5,316 nucleotides of DNA from Piscirickettsiaceae bacterium (GCA_030627065.1 DAOUSV010000117.1:1-5316); one strand, 5' to 3'. Positions 1 through 5,316 are shown, numbered from the stretch's first letter. Notes: a model not told the origin generated them from the letters alone. Numbers and translations: made by a program.

Positions 1-1
1 A

Positions 2-151
2 CAGCACTTTAAACAAGGTATTTTTATTGATGCACTTAATGCCAAAGGTAAGATGAAAGCCGTGGTAGGAAAAATCCCAGTACATCTAATATTGCAGCCG
101 AAGGTTGGATTAATTGGTGCCAGATTATTAGCAAGAAAAAGCGTTGTATAA
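2..151 (+). CDS. glk: Glucokinase, C-terminal end (partial, 5' end outside window)
   Basis: This is the 3' end of a gene that begins before the window; 49 codons remain before a TAA stop. The visible tail reads QHFKQGIFIDALNAKGK, then KIPVHLILQPKVGLIGARLLA. This matches the C-terminal pattern of the Glk-type bacterial glucokinases: a Phe-rich helix, 'KGK/R', then 'IPVxxI', then 'GLxGA'. By family, the protein phosphorylates glucose with ATP to glucose 6-phosphate in the cytosol, at the entry of glycolysis. The ATP- and sugar-binding residues lie upstream and cannot be checked here. The stop is only 8 bases before the apaG start, so the two are probably co-transcribed. The assignment rests on a short tail. 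The KGK-IPV-GLxGA spacing is distinctive, but another member of the same hexokinase-fold family cannot be excluded. Confidence 0.75.
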   Translation, partial: QHFKQGIFIDALNAKGKMKAVVGKIPVHLILQPKVGLIGARLLARKSVV

Positions 152-159
152 TAAGACCT

Positions 160-543
160 ATGAGTATTGAAAAAACAAATAATATCGCTGTGAATGTTGT
201 TGCTAACTATCTTGATCAGGAATCTGATCCTGAAAAAGAACGCTATATATTTTCTTATAAAATTACCATAAAGAACTCGGGTGATAAGGCGGCACGATTA
301 TTATCACGTTATTGGAAAATAACAGGAGGTAATGGTCATGAACAAGAAGTAGAGGGCGATGGTGTTATTGGTGTCCATCCTTATTTATCACCGGATCAAG
401 AGTTCAGTTATACCAGCGCCGCGATGTTAGATACGCCGGTGGGTATGATGCAAGGGCACTATACGATGATTACGGATGCTGGAGAGCGGTTTGAGGTCGA
501 TATTCCAGCATTTAGTCTTGCCGCACCACAGGCTCTTCATTAA
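160..543 (+). CDS. apaG: ApaG-family protein
   Basis: The 127-residue product has the usual ApaG length (about 125) and carries the family signature along its whole length. It has a beta-rich start (RYIFSYKITIKNSG, 28-41), RYW at 50-52, the glycine loop GDGVIGVHP at 66-74, FSYTS at 82-86, TPVGMMQGHYTM at 92-103, and the tail IPAFSLAAPQALH. ApaG is a small single-domain protein with a fibronectin-III-like beta sandwich. Mutants in enterobacteria show altered Co2+ resistance and Mg2+ efflux, but the biochemical role is not settled; the same fold occurs as a domain in some F-box proteins. The ATG at 160 is chosen because it begins the conserved domain and sits just after the glk stop, although the Shine-Dalgarno is weak (AAGA). 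In many Proteobacteria apaG lies beside ksgA and apaH; here it sits between glk and a yjdF-like gene. Confidence 0.95.
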   Translation: MSIEKTNNIAVNVVANYLDQESDPEKERYIFSYKITIKNSGDKAARLLSRYWKITGGNGHEQEVEGDGVIGVHPYLSPDQEFSYTSAAMLDTPVGMMQGHYTMITDAGERFEVDIPAFSLAAPQALH

Positions 544-1164
544 ATGACGACAATGCAGATAACTGAGCAAAAGTTCTGGTTTTTTCTGCTAATTATAAGT
601 TTAGTTATCTCTGGTTTCGATCCTGTTGCCGATCGTTTAATATGGTTATTAGAAACGATTCCGGTGATGATCGGTTTGGTAGTGTTATTAAAAACACATA
701 GTTACTTCTCATTAACATTACTAAGTTATCGTTTGTTAGCGATATTTAGTTTTATTTTGATTATTGGTGGTTATTATACGTATGCCGAAAATCCACTATT
801 TAATTGGATTGAAATAGAATTTGATTTGGCACGGAATCATTATGATCGTTTAGGGCACTTTATGCAGGGTGTGGTGCCCGCTATTGTGGGGCGAGAGTTA
901 TTATTGCGAACATCTCCATTACAGCGTGGCAAATGGTTATTCTTTTTGGTATGTGCAATAAGCCTAGCAATTAGTGCTTTTTATGAGCTTATTGAATGGT
1001 GGGTTGCGGTAATTAATGAGCAAGCGGCAGCGGCATTCTTAGGCACGCAAGGTGATCATTGGGATACGCAATGGGATATGTTTTTAGCGTTATTGGGCAG
1101 TATTTTTGCACAATGGACGCTGAGTCGAGCACATGATCAACAGTTAAAGAAATTTAGTGAATAA
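544..1164 (+). CDS. yjdF: YjdF-like inner membrane protein (DUF2238 family)
   Basis: The 206-residue product is strongly hydrophobic, with about six likely membrane segments near residues 11-26, 33-50, 57-77, 103-120, 131-150 and 177-192. E. coli YjdF is about the same length. Family hallmarks are visible: NHYDRLGHFMQG at 98-109 (D101, H105), a buried acidic pair in FYELIEWW (E148, E151), and GTQGDHWDTQWDM at 167-179 (D171, D174, D178). The function of the family is not known. Conserved His, Asp and Glu at membrane faces suggest metal binding or catalysis, loosely recalling VanZ-type proteins, but this is inference. The ATG directly follows the apaG stop with no gap and no strong ribosome-binding site, so translation is probably coupled to apaG. 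A second in-frame ATG at 553 is possible. The stop overlaps the end of the convergent pentapeptide-repeat gene by 11 bases. Confidence 0.88.
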   Translation: MTTMQITEQKFWFFLLIISLVISGFDPVADRLIWLLETIPVMIGLVVLLKTHSYFSLTLLSYRLLAIFSFILIIGGYYTYAENPLFNWIEIEFDLARNHYDRLGHFMQGVVPAIVGRELLLRTSPLQRGKWLFFLVCAISLAISAFYELIEWWVAVINEQAAAAFLGTQGDHWDTQWDMFLALLGSIFAQWTLSRAHDQQLKKFSE

Positions 1165-2041
1165 TACATTGCCCAATTGATTGCGGCGCACAGTGTTGTC
1201 CTGTCGTCCAAATAGTATAATCAAGTCGTGCATTATCTAGATTGCTACCTATTAAGTTTGCACCGGTTAAGTTTGCATGTGATAAATTGGAATCACTTAG
1301 ATTAGCATTCTTTAAGTTCGCATTCTTAAGATTAGCTCCAACCAAATTTGCATGATTTAGTTGTGTGTTATTAAGTATCGAACGCTGTAAATCAACATAA
1401 CTCAGATCGGCATAATTTAGTTTTGCTTGTGTAAAGTTAGCACCTGCAAGATGGCTACTTGCTAGTCGTGCATATGTTAAATCTTTTCCATGTAAATTGA
1501 TATTAGGCATTGAGCAGTTACTCCAATTTACATAGGGAGAAGCAGGTCTGGAACAGTCAACTAAATGGGTAGGCTGTTGTTGAGGTGATGTGATTGCAAT
1601 AACTGCAATAATGATTAAACTTAAAATAATAATGATGAGTGGTAGCAATAATTGAGGATGGTTATCACTAAGTTTTTTAAATAGCTGAGTGTGAACTCGG
1701 CGGCGATGAAGTGTTATTTCATTTTCAGGAGTTCGGCGCTCAATGCCTACTCTTAGATGCTTATGCTTATGATTTTGTATTTTATTATCATCTAAATCTC
1801 GCCGGTCATAACCATTACGTTCATCTAAATTTATTTTGGCTTTTTCTAAAGCTTGACCGCTAATATTTGGGTGTAAACTTTTTAGGAATTGCAGCTTTTG
1901 CCACTTTTCATGAGCATGACTCACTTCATGGTGCATAGCAAGACGACCGAGGATAAGATCATTCCTTATGATCGCTCTTGTAAATGGACCTTTAATGATT
2001 CCATCACGACGGCTGTACCAAAGTGTATTTTTCTTTTCCAT
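1154..2041 (-). CDS. Membrane-anchored pentapeptide-repeat protein with N-terminal GYF-like domain
   Basis: The 295-residue product has four parts. Residues 6-57 (LWYSRRDGIIKGPF, LGRL, EVSHAHEKWQKL) resemble the GYF_2-type domain: an aromatic start, a G-P-F turn and a closing W. Residues 73-115 are a charged Arg/His-rich linker containing DERNGYDRRD and GIERRTPEN. Residues 131-150 form one membrane helix (LLLPLIIIILSLIIIAVIAI). Residues 181-275 contain 19 uninterrupted pentapeptides of the A(N/D)LXX type, enough for nearly five coils of a right-handed beta-helix, capped by WTTGQHCAPQSIGQC. The basic residues before the helix predict the head in the cytoplasm and the solenoid in the periplasm. 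C163, C176, C284 and C292 flank the solenoid and could form disulphides. Function is unknown; pentapeptide solenoids usually act as binding scaffolds, and some mimic DNA. The ATG at 2041 precedes the first domain motif, but its Shine-Dalgarno is weak. Confidence 0.9.
   Translation of the reverse strand: MEKKNTLWYSRRDGIIKGPFTRAIIRNDLILGRLAMHHEVSHAHEKWQKLQFLKSLHPNISGQALEKAKINLDERNGYDRRDLDDNKIQNHKHKHLRVGIERRTPENEITLHRRRVHTQLFKKLSDNHPQLLLPLIIIILSLIIIAVIAITSPQQQPTHLVDCSRPASPYVNWSNCSMPNINLHGKDLTYARLASSHLAGANFTQAKLNYADLSYVDLQRSILNNTQLNHANLVGANLKNANLKNANLSDSNLSHANLTGANLIGSNLDNARLDYTIWTTGQHCAPQSIGQCIIH
1217..1501 (-). repeat. Tandem pentapeptide-coding repeat (19 units of 15 bases)
   Basis: This stretch encodes residues 181-275 of the pentapeptide-repeat protein. 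Every fifth residue is Leu, with Phe once, and the preceding pair is usually Ala-Asn, Ala-Asp, Ala-Arg or Ser-Asn. The core run (231-265) is the most regular, with ANLVG, ANLKN, ANLKN, ANLSD, SNLSH, ANLTG and ANLIG. The first and last units are more divergent, as is usual for capping coils. At DNA level the units share short words such as TTAGCAT and AAGTTTGCA on the + strand but are not identical. Confidence 0.85.
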
Positions 2042-2068
2042 ATGCTTTATCTAAGCGACCTAAGAGCT

Positions 2069-2077
2069 TGTTATACT
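2069..2077 (+). promoter_or_regulatory. Candidate extended -10 promoter for the fliK-like gene
   Basis: TGTTATACT is an extended -10 (TG, one base, then TATACT, one mismatch from TATAAT). It would start transcription near 2084, giving a leader of roughly 20 bases before the fliK-like start. No good -35 is present at the usual spacing, as is common for extended -10 promoters. The match is short and the region is AT-rich, so this is a prediction only. Confidence 0.4.
2070..2075 (-). promoter_or_regulatory. Candidate -10 for the pentapeptide-repeat gene, overlapping the divergent -10
   Basis: On the minus strand these bases read TATAAC, five of six matching the -10 consensus, 28 bases before the ATG at 2041. 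The predicted transcript would begin around 2063 and have a leader of about 20 bases. No convincing -35 was found (the best, TTCAAT, is too close). The element shares bases with the + strand TATACT, so the two divergent genes may use one bidirectional promoter core. Confidence 0.3.
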
Positions 2078-2106
2078 AGCACTGTACTAATTGAAGCGGG
2101 TGTGTG

Positions 2107-3582
2107 ATGCTTATTCAGCAGTCAATACAAAATACATTAATGGTGGTAAATGATATTCCAAATCAATTACTAGCAGGTTTGACGGTGGGGCAACGGATTG
2201 ATGCTATTGCCATGACTCCTGCTCAAACCGCACAAATAGTTACTTTAAAAGTGACAGATAGTTTGATGAGAATTCGTAGCCCATTACCCTTGCAGCAAGG
2301 TGAGATAGTACAGCTTGAAGTTATTCAGTTAGCGAATAAAATAGCACTTAAATTAGTGGTGCCGACTTCAGATGCGCAAGTTCTCGCTAAGCCATTAGCA
2401 CTGATACCCTTGAAAGAGGGGCTGCAAATAGCTGTTGAAGTTATAAAAGTCTTGGCAGAAAATAGACTACTAGTCGAGGCTAAGCCAAGTTCAATAAGAG
2501 GGACCCAATCTCAATCTGTACCAGCGCAAACATTTGATATTGATGTATCTAAATTAGCCAAATCACCCAAGCTTGCTGATAAGTTAGTAATGGATATTAT
2601 TAGTGTGAAACCCTTAGCGGTTCAATTGGCATTAGAGCCAAAACCACGTGAACAGCTTATATTAGATAAAATTCGACAGCTTTTGCCACAATTATCAAAT
2701 TCACCGAAGATCAGTAATTTAGTTAATGCATTAAAGACAGCTAATATTCCAGAGTCAGTGAAGAAGGAAGGAGTTCATTTATTACAAAATATAGTTGATA
2801 AAGATGTAGTTAATAACCCCCAAGTTATTAAACAAGCATTACAATACTCGGGCTCTTTTACTGAAAAACAATTAATCACAGCACCAGAGTTAGCTGTTAG
2901 AGATTTTAAATCTAATTTATTGAAGTTACTACAAGTGTTGGGTGCTGAAATCGCCAAGAAATCGACGCCTACGCCAGTGGTTAATACTAAGCCGTTATTG
3001 CCAACAGTACCGTTAACATCATCACCTCAAGCAATGATTATGGCTCAGTTATTAGGGCAATCAGCTTCTACAGAGCTGGCTAGAAACGCTCCGCTAGAAC
3101 TTGCGATGCTACAAAGATTATTGAAAGAAGCGGAAGGGGTACATAATAAGCTTCAGTTTAATCAATTAACGATGCTGAAAGAGCCAGATCCTTTAGTAAC
3201 GGCAAGCTGGCTACTAGACTTACCTCTTAAAGATAAATCGGGTGTCGATATTATACAGATACAGATTGATCAGCATAAAAAGAAATTTGACGCTGAGGAT
3301 GATGATATTTGGAGTGTGAAATTACGTTTAGATACGCAAAACTTAGGGCCTGTACAAGCAACAGTCACTATGGATAATGATGATGTGAAAATTGTAGTAC
3401 GAGCCGAACGAGAAGCCAGCGCAAAATTATTAGAAGAGCACTTGCCAGTATTGCAACAAGCCTTGGATAAATTAACAATATCAGTCAGTCACCTGAGCTG
3501 TGCGTGTGGTGAATTATCTAAACGAGTATTAACAGAAGCGTATGTTGATAGTAATCATTCTTTGGTGGATATATCAGTATGA
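2107..3582 (+). CDS. FliK-like protein (flagellar hook-length control family, C-terminal Flg_hook domain)
   Basis: The 491-residue product has a C-terminal region (about 385-472) matching the FliK Flg_hook domain: IWSVKLRLDTQNLGPVQATV (W402; L413-G414-P415-V416), then a beta strand with VRAE, then LLEEHLPVLQQALDKL and a final VSHLSCACG (C465, C467). In FliK this domain contacts FlhB and switches export from hook to filament subunits, while the N-terminal part acts as a ruler. The N-terminal part here has three similar units at about 21-59, 60-87 and 99-128, each with 'LxxGxxxxxxV' then alternating hydrophobic residues. Residues 200-380 are Leu- and Pro-containing without clear motifs. No signal peptide or membrane helix is seen. 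GTG at 2104 would add one residue; ATG at 2107 is preferred because it is better spaced from a weak GCGGG. The gene overlaps the FlhB-like gene by four bases. Whether it serves a flagellum is not shown here. Confidence 0.85.
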   Translation: MLIQQSIQNTLMVVNDIPNQLLAGLTVGQRIDAIAMTPAQTAQIVTLKVTDSLMRIRSPLPLQQGEIVQLEVIQLANKIALKLVVPTSDAQVLAKPLALIPLKEGLQIAVEVIKVLAENRLLVEAKPSSIRGTQSQSVPAQTFDIDVSKLAKSPKLADKLVMDIISVKPLAVQLALEPKPREQLILDKIRQLLPQLSNSPKISNLVNALKTANIPESVKKEGVHLLQNIVDKDVVNNPQVIKQALQYSGSFTEKQLITAPELAVRDFKSNLLKLLQVLGAEIAKKSTPTPVVNTKPLLPTVPLTSSPQAMIMAQLLGQSASTELARNAPLELAMLQRLLKEAEGVHNKLQFNQLTMLKEPDPLVTASWLLDLPLKDKSGVDIIQIQIDQHKKKFDAEDDDIWSVKLRLDTQNLGPVQATVTMDNDDVKIVVRAEREASAKLLEEHLPVLQQALDKLTISVSHLSCACGELSKRVLTEAYVDSNHSLVDISV

Positions 3583-3866
3583 GTCAGCAACCTCTTCGTG
3601 CTATTGCACTGCAATATGATGGTGAGAATGCACCGATTGTAACTGCGTCAGGTGAAGGAGCTCTTGCTGAAGAGATTATTCGTATTGCTCGAGAGCATGG
3701 AGTTCCATTGCGGGAAGATAGCATGATGGCTGCATTATTGAGCGAACTTGATCTAGGGGAGGAAATTCCACCGGTATTGTACCGAGTGATTGCGGAAGTG
3801 ATTGCTTATGCCTACCTTGTTTCTGGCAAAGTACCTGTAATTAAAGACAAAAATAATGAAGAATAA
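3579..3866 (+). CDS. FlhB C-terminal-domain homologue (FlhX-like; EscU/YscU/HrcU/FlhB family)
   Basis: The 95-residue cytosolic protein equals the C-terminal fragment of FlhB that follows the self-cleavage site. Family features are ALQYDGENAP (10-19), VTASGEG (21-27), AEEIIRIAREHGVP (30-43), the LGEEIPPVLY turn (59-68) and AEVIAYAY (72-79). Full FlhB/YscU proteins have an N-terminal four-helix membrane domain and cut themselves at NPTH; both are absent, so this is a free-standing 'post-cleavage' fragment. Such proteins are known beside FliK-like genes, as with YlqG-YlqH of Bacillus subtilis, and are thought to act in export substrate switching. The ATG overlaps the upstream stop as ATGA, and GGTGG lies ten bases before it, so expression is probably coupled to the FliK-like gene and the products may bind each other. 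The acidic tail (KDKNNEE) has no recognised function. Confidence 0.88.
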   Translation: MSQQPLRAIALQYDGENAPIVTASGEGALAEEIIRIAREHGVPLREDSMMAALLSELDLGEEIPPVLYRVIAEVIAYAYLVSGKVPVIKDKNNEE

Positions 3867-3917
3867 AGTTCATTTTCTTATTAGCCAAGAGCTTTTCCTA
3901 GTGTCAAAAATACAACA

Positions 3918-3926
3918 TGTTATAAT
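3918..3926 (+). promoter_or_regulatory. Candidate extended -10 promoter for the GGDEF/EAL gene
   Basis: TGTTATAAT combines a perfect TATAAT (3921-3926) with an upstream TG, the extended -10 form. The predicted start near 3933 gives a leader of about 94 bases that would include the inverted repeat. The -35 region is poor; GTGTCA at 3901-3906 is spaced too closely. The same TGTTATA core occurs before the fliK-like gene. Confidence 0.5.
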
Positions 3927-3960
3927 TAGCATTACAATATCTTCATTAAGTGTTGATTTT

Positions 3961-3986
3961 TATAAACAAAAGATATATTGTTTATA
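3961..3986. repeat. Perfect inverted repeat, 9-base arms, 8-base spacer
   Basis: TATAAACAA (3961-3969) and TTGTTTATA (3978-3986) are exact reverse complements separated by AAGATATA. The dyad lies about 35 bases downstream of the TATAAT element and 40 bases before the GTG start. It could be an operator for a dimeric DNA-binding protein or a weak hairpin in the leader RNA; with two G/C pairs at most the RNA stem would be unstable, so an operator is slightly favoured. AT-rich spacers produce such dyads by chance at some rate. Confidence 0.55.
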
Positions 3987-4026
3987 TCATCATACGTAAA
4001 CAGATTGGACATAGTGATATAACGTT

Positions 4027-5316
4027 GTGGCAGTTTTAAGTCAAAAAAGCAGAGAATATGGGTTGGAATTATTACCCAAGCAGCATGATGAGCCTATTAT
4101 AGGTTCTGATGTAGAAGGTCTGCTTGACTCAAAAATTGTAATCGCAGGGCCTAAAGTATCTGATGTTACTTTTATGAAGACCATGCTTGAGATCAGTGGT
4201 TTTTCTAATATATTAACGGCTAATGATGATTCAGGTGTTATACAACATCTTCGCCAAGGTATTAAAGATGATATTTGTGATATTGATTTAATCTTGATTG
4301 AAAGTAGCCTGGGCGGCATGACCAGCCGAGAGCTTCGCTCAGTATTAGATCAGTTTGATGAATGGCGCTTGATTCCAATTATTTCATTAACAGAAGAGTC
4401 TCAGTGGGATCATGCTCAAGTATTAACTGACCTAGGGCATGGTGTGACAACCTTGTTATATCATCCACTGACTGCGGAATCATTTCCTCCTTCGGTAATG
4501 ACAGCATTAGCTGTGAAAAAAGAACGGGACATAGTGGCTCAGCGTCAAGTACAGCTTGAAGATGAGGTTGCACACTTAAAAGTAATGGAAGCACGCTTAC
4601 AGTTTTCTGTTGATCATGATGACTTAACAGGCTTATCTAATCGCCGAAAACTTGAGCAAGCAATAGATTTAAGCTTGATTCAAATACGTAATTTTAAGAC
4701 GACAAGTGCATTATTTTATATTGATTTAGATCGATTCAAAGTATTGAATGATGCTGAAGGACATACTGTTGGTGATGCCTTGTTAATTAAAGTGGCAAAC
4801 TCCTTACGAAGTGCTTTTTCTCCACAAAATACCTTGGTACGAATAGGATCTGATGAGTTTGCTGTACTAATAGATAATATTGATGAACCGCAAGCAATGG
4901 AGAAAGCGGAGGAGATACGGTCAATGTTTGATGGTTATAGCTTTGAGCACCAAGAAAGCCAGTATCATTTATCGACTAGTATCGGTGTGAAATTGATTGC
5001 CGAGAAAGAATTGATAGTAGGAGATATTTTGGCGCATGCAAATCAAGCGTGTTACACCGCACAAAAGCGAGGCCGAAATCGAGTTCATCTCTATAGCCCA
5101 GATGATCAAGAGATGGATGTGTTACGTCATAGTGTGGAATGGGCACCTAAAATCAGATCGGCATTAAAACAAGAAAACTTCTTACTGGAATTTCAGCCTA
5201 TTCATGATGTGAAAACGAATCAGGTTAGTCATTATGAATGCTTGATTAGAATGAAAGGTGAAGATAATACTTTATATTATCCGAATGATTTTATTCCTGT
5301 AGCTGAAGCGATGGGA
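4027..5316 (+). CDS. Receiver-like/GGDEF/EAL cyclic-di-GMP signalling protein (partial, 3' end outside window)
   Basis: The reading frame is open for 430 codons to the window end. Residues 37-160 fold like a CheY receiver but lack its chemistry: the acidic pair is A40-G41, the phospho-Asp position is E92 (DLILIESSLGG), and the conserved Lys is H146 (YHPL). Residues 164-196 form a charged coiled coil. The GGDEF domain (about 197-360) has DDLTGLSNRR (D199, N205), DLDRFK (233-238), NDAEGH (241-246), GSDEF (274-278) and AQKRGRN (345-351); the inhibitory RxxD site is absent (SPQN instead). The EAL domain begins at about 380, with FQP (Q390), ECL (404-406, E404 kept) and FIPVAEAMG. GGDEF domains make cyclic-di-GMP and EAL domains cut it to pGpG; which activity dominates is unknown, but the pattern leans to phosphodiesterase. 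GTG at 4027 follows in-frame stops at 4012 and 4015. The first ATG (4171) would remove the receiver's first strand. The ribosome-binding site is weak. Confidence 0.92.
   Translation, partial: MAVLSQKSREYGLELLPKQHDEPIIGSDVEGLLDSKIVIAGPKVSDVTFMKTMLEISGFSNILTANDDSGVIQHLRQGIKDDICDIDLILIESSLGGMTSRELRSVLDQFDEWRLIPIISLTEESQWDHAQVLTDLGHGVTTLLYHPLTAESFPPSVMTALAVKKERDIVAQRQVQLEDEVAHLKVMEARLQFSVDHDDLTGLSNRRKLEQAIDLSLIQIRNFKTTSALFYIDLDRFKVLNDAEGHTVGDALLIKVANSLRSAFSPQNTLVRIGSDEFAVLIDNIDEPQAMEKAEEIRSMFDGYSFEHQESQYHLSTSIGVKLIAEKELIVGDILAHANQACYTAQKRGRNRVHLYSPDDQEMDVLRHSVEWAPKIRSALKQENFLLEFQPIHDVKTNQVSHYECLIRMKGEDNTLYYPNDFIPVAEAMG

Larger units (their letters stand above)
3867..4026 (+). other. 160-base spacer before the cyclic-di-GMP gene
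   Basis: This AT-rich stretch has no supportable coding sequence. It contains a candidate extended -10 promoter (3918-3926) and a perfect inverted repeat (3961-3986), listed separately. I found no clear rho-independent terminator for the FliK/FlhB-like pair: a short AGC-CAAGA-GCT followed by TTTT at about 3883-3896 has only a three-base stem. Confidence 0.6.

Noticed and set aside
1217..1501. Short spaced DNA repeats that could suggest a CRISPR-like or satellite array
   Set aside because: The 15-base periodicity is explained by tandem pentapeptides in an open reading frame; units are imperfect and there are no spacers.
1889..2107. Open frame of 72 codons on the + strand across the divergent spacer
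   Set aside because: Most of it is antisense to the start of the pentapeptide-repeat gene; the composition is unlike a protein family and there is no ribosome-binding site.
2775..2957. Open frame of 60 codons on the - strand inside the FliK-like gene
   Set aside because: Fully antisense to a well-supported gene, with no recognisable motif.
3883..3898. Possible terminator (AGC-CAAGA-GCT followed by TTTT) after the FlhB-like gene
   Set aside because: The stem is only three base pairs; too weak to call a rho-independent terminator.
3953..3979. TTGATT with TATATT as a second promoter before the GGDEF/EAL gene
   Set aside because: The spacer is only 15 bases and the -10 match is moderate in an AT-rich stretch; the extended -10 at 3918-3926 is better, although this pair would overlap the inverted repeat.
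4171..4173. First ATG in the GGDEF/EAL frame as the true start
   Set aside because: It would cut off the first beta strand of the receiver fold (residues 37-43), so the GTG at 4027 fits better.
4041..4319. Open frame of 92 codons on the - strand
   Set aside because: Antisense to the receiver domain of the GGDEF/EAL gene; no motif or start signal.
4379..4594. Open frame of 71 codons on the - strand
   Set aside because: Antisense to the receiver/coiled-coil region of the same gene; a shadow of its codon usage.

Overview
The window looks like ordinary chromosome from an AT-rich gammaproteobacterium. The protein families (Glk-type glucokinase end, ApaG, YjdF/DUF2238, stand-alone FliK/FlhB-like pair, REC-GGDEF-EAL protein) and the GYF-like/pentapeptide architecture suggest a free-living member, perhaps near the Thiotrichales/Methylococcales. 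That placement is an inference from gene content and general familiarity, not from a search. No mobile element, RNA gene, CRISPR array or phage gene was seen. Coding density is high.

Layout. Positions 2-1164 (+) hold three tightly packed genes: the last 49 codons of a glucokinase, apaG after an 8-base gap, and a YjdF-like integral membrane protein that starts on the base after the apaG stop. They look like one transcription unit. On the opposite strand, 1154-2041 encodes a pentapeptide-repeat membrane protein whose 3' end overlaps the yjdF end by 11 bases. A 62-65-base divergent spacer with overlapping candidate -10 elements separates it from the next + strand pair: a FliK-like protein (about 2107-3582) and a small FlhB C-terminal-domain homologue (3579-3866), coupled by an ATGA overlap. 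A 160-base spacer follows, containing an extended -10 element and a perfect 9-base inverted repeat. It leads into a large signalling gene (4027 to beyond the window end) encoding a degenerate receiver domain, a coiled-coil linker, a GGDEF domain with a GSDEF active-site variant, and the start of an EAL domain.

How they may work together. Two neighbouring blocks relate, at least by family, to motility and secretion: the FliK/FlhB-like pair belongs to the hook-length/export-switch families, and the downstream protein belongs to the cyclic-di-GMP turnover families that often control motility versus attachment. A functional link is only suggested by proximity. No other flagellar gene is in view, and the spacer carries its own candidate promoter. 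The most unusual items are the membrane-anchored pentapeptide solenoid with a cytoplasmic GYF-like head, the receiver domain lacking every canonical phosphorylation residue, and the inverted repeat in front of the cyclic-di-GMP gene. Nothing here amounts to a clearly new defence or mobile system.
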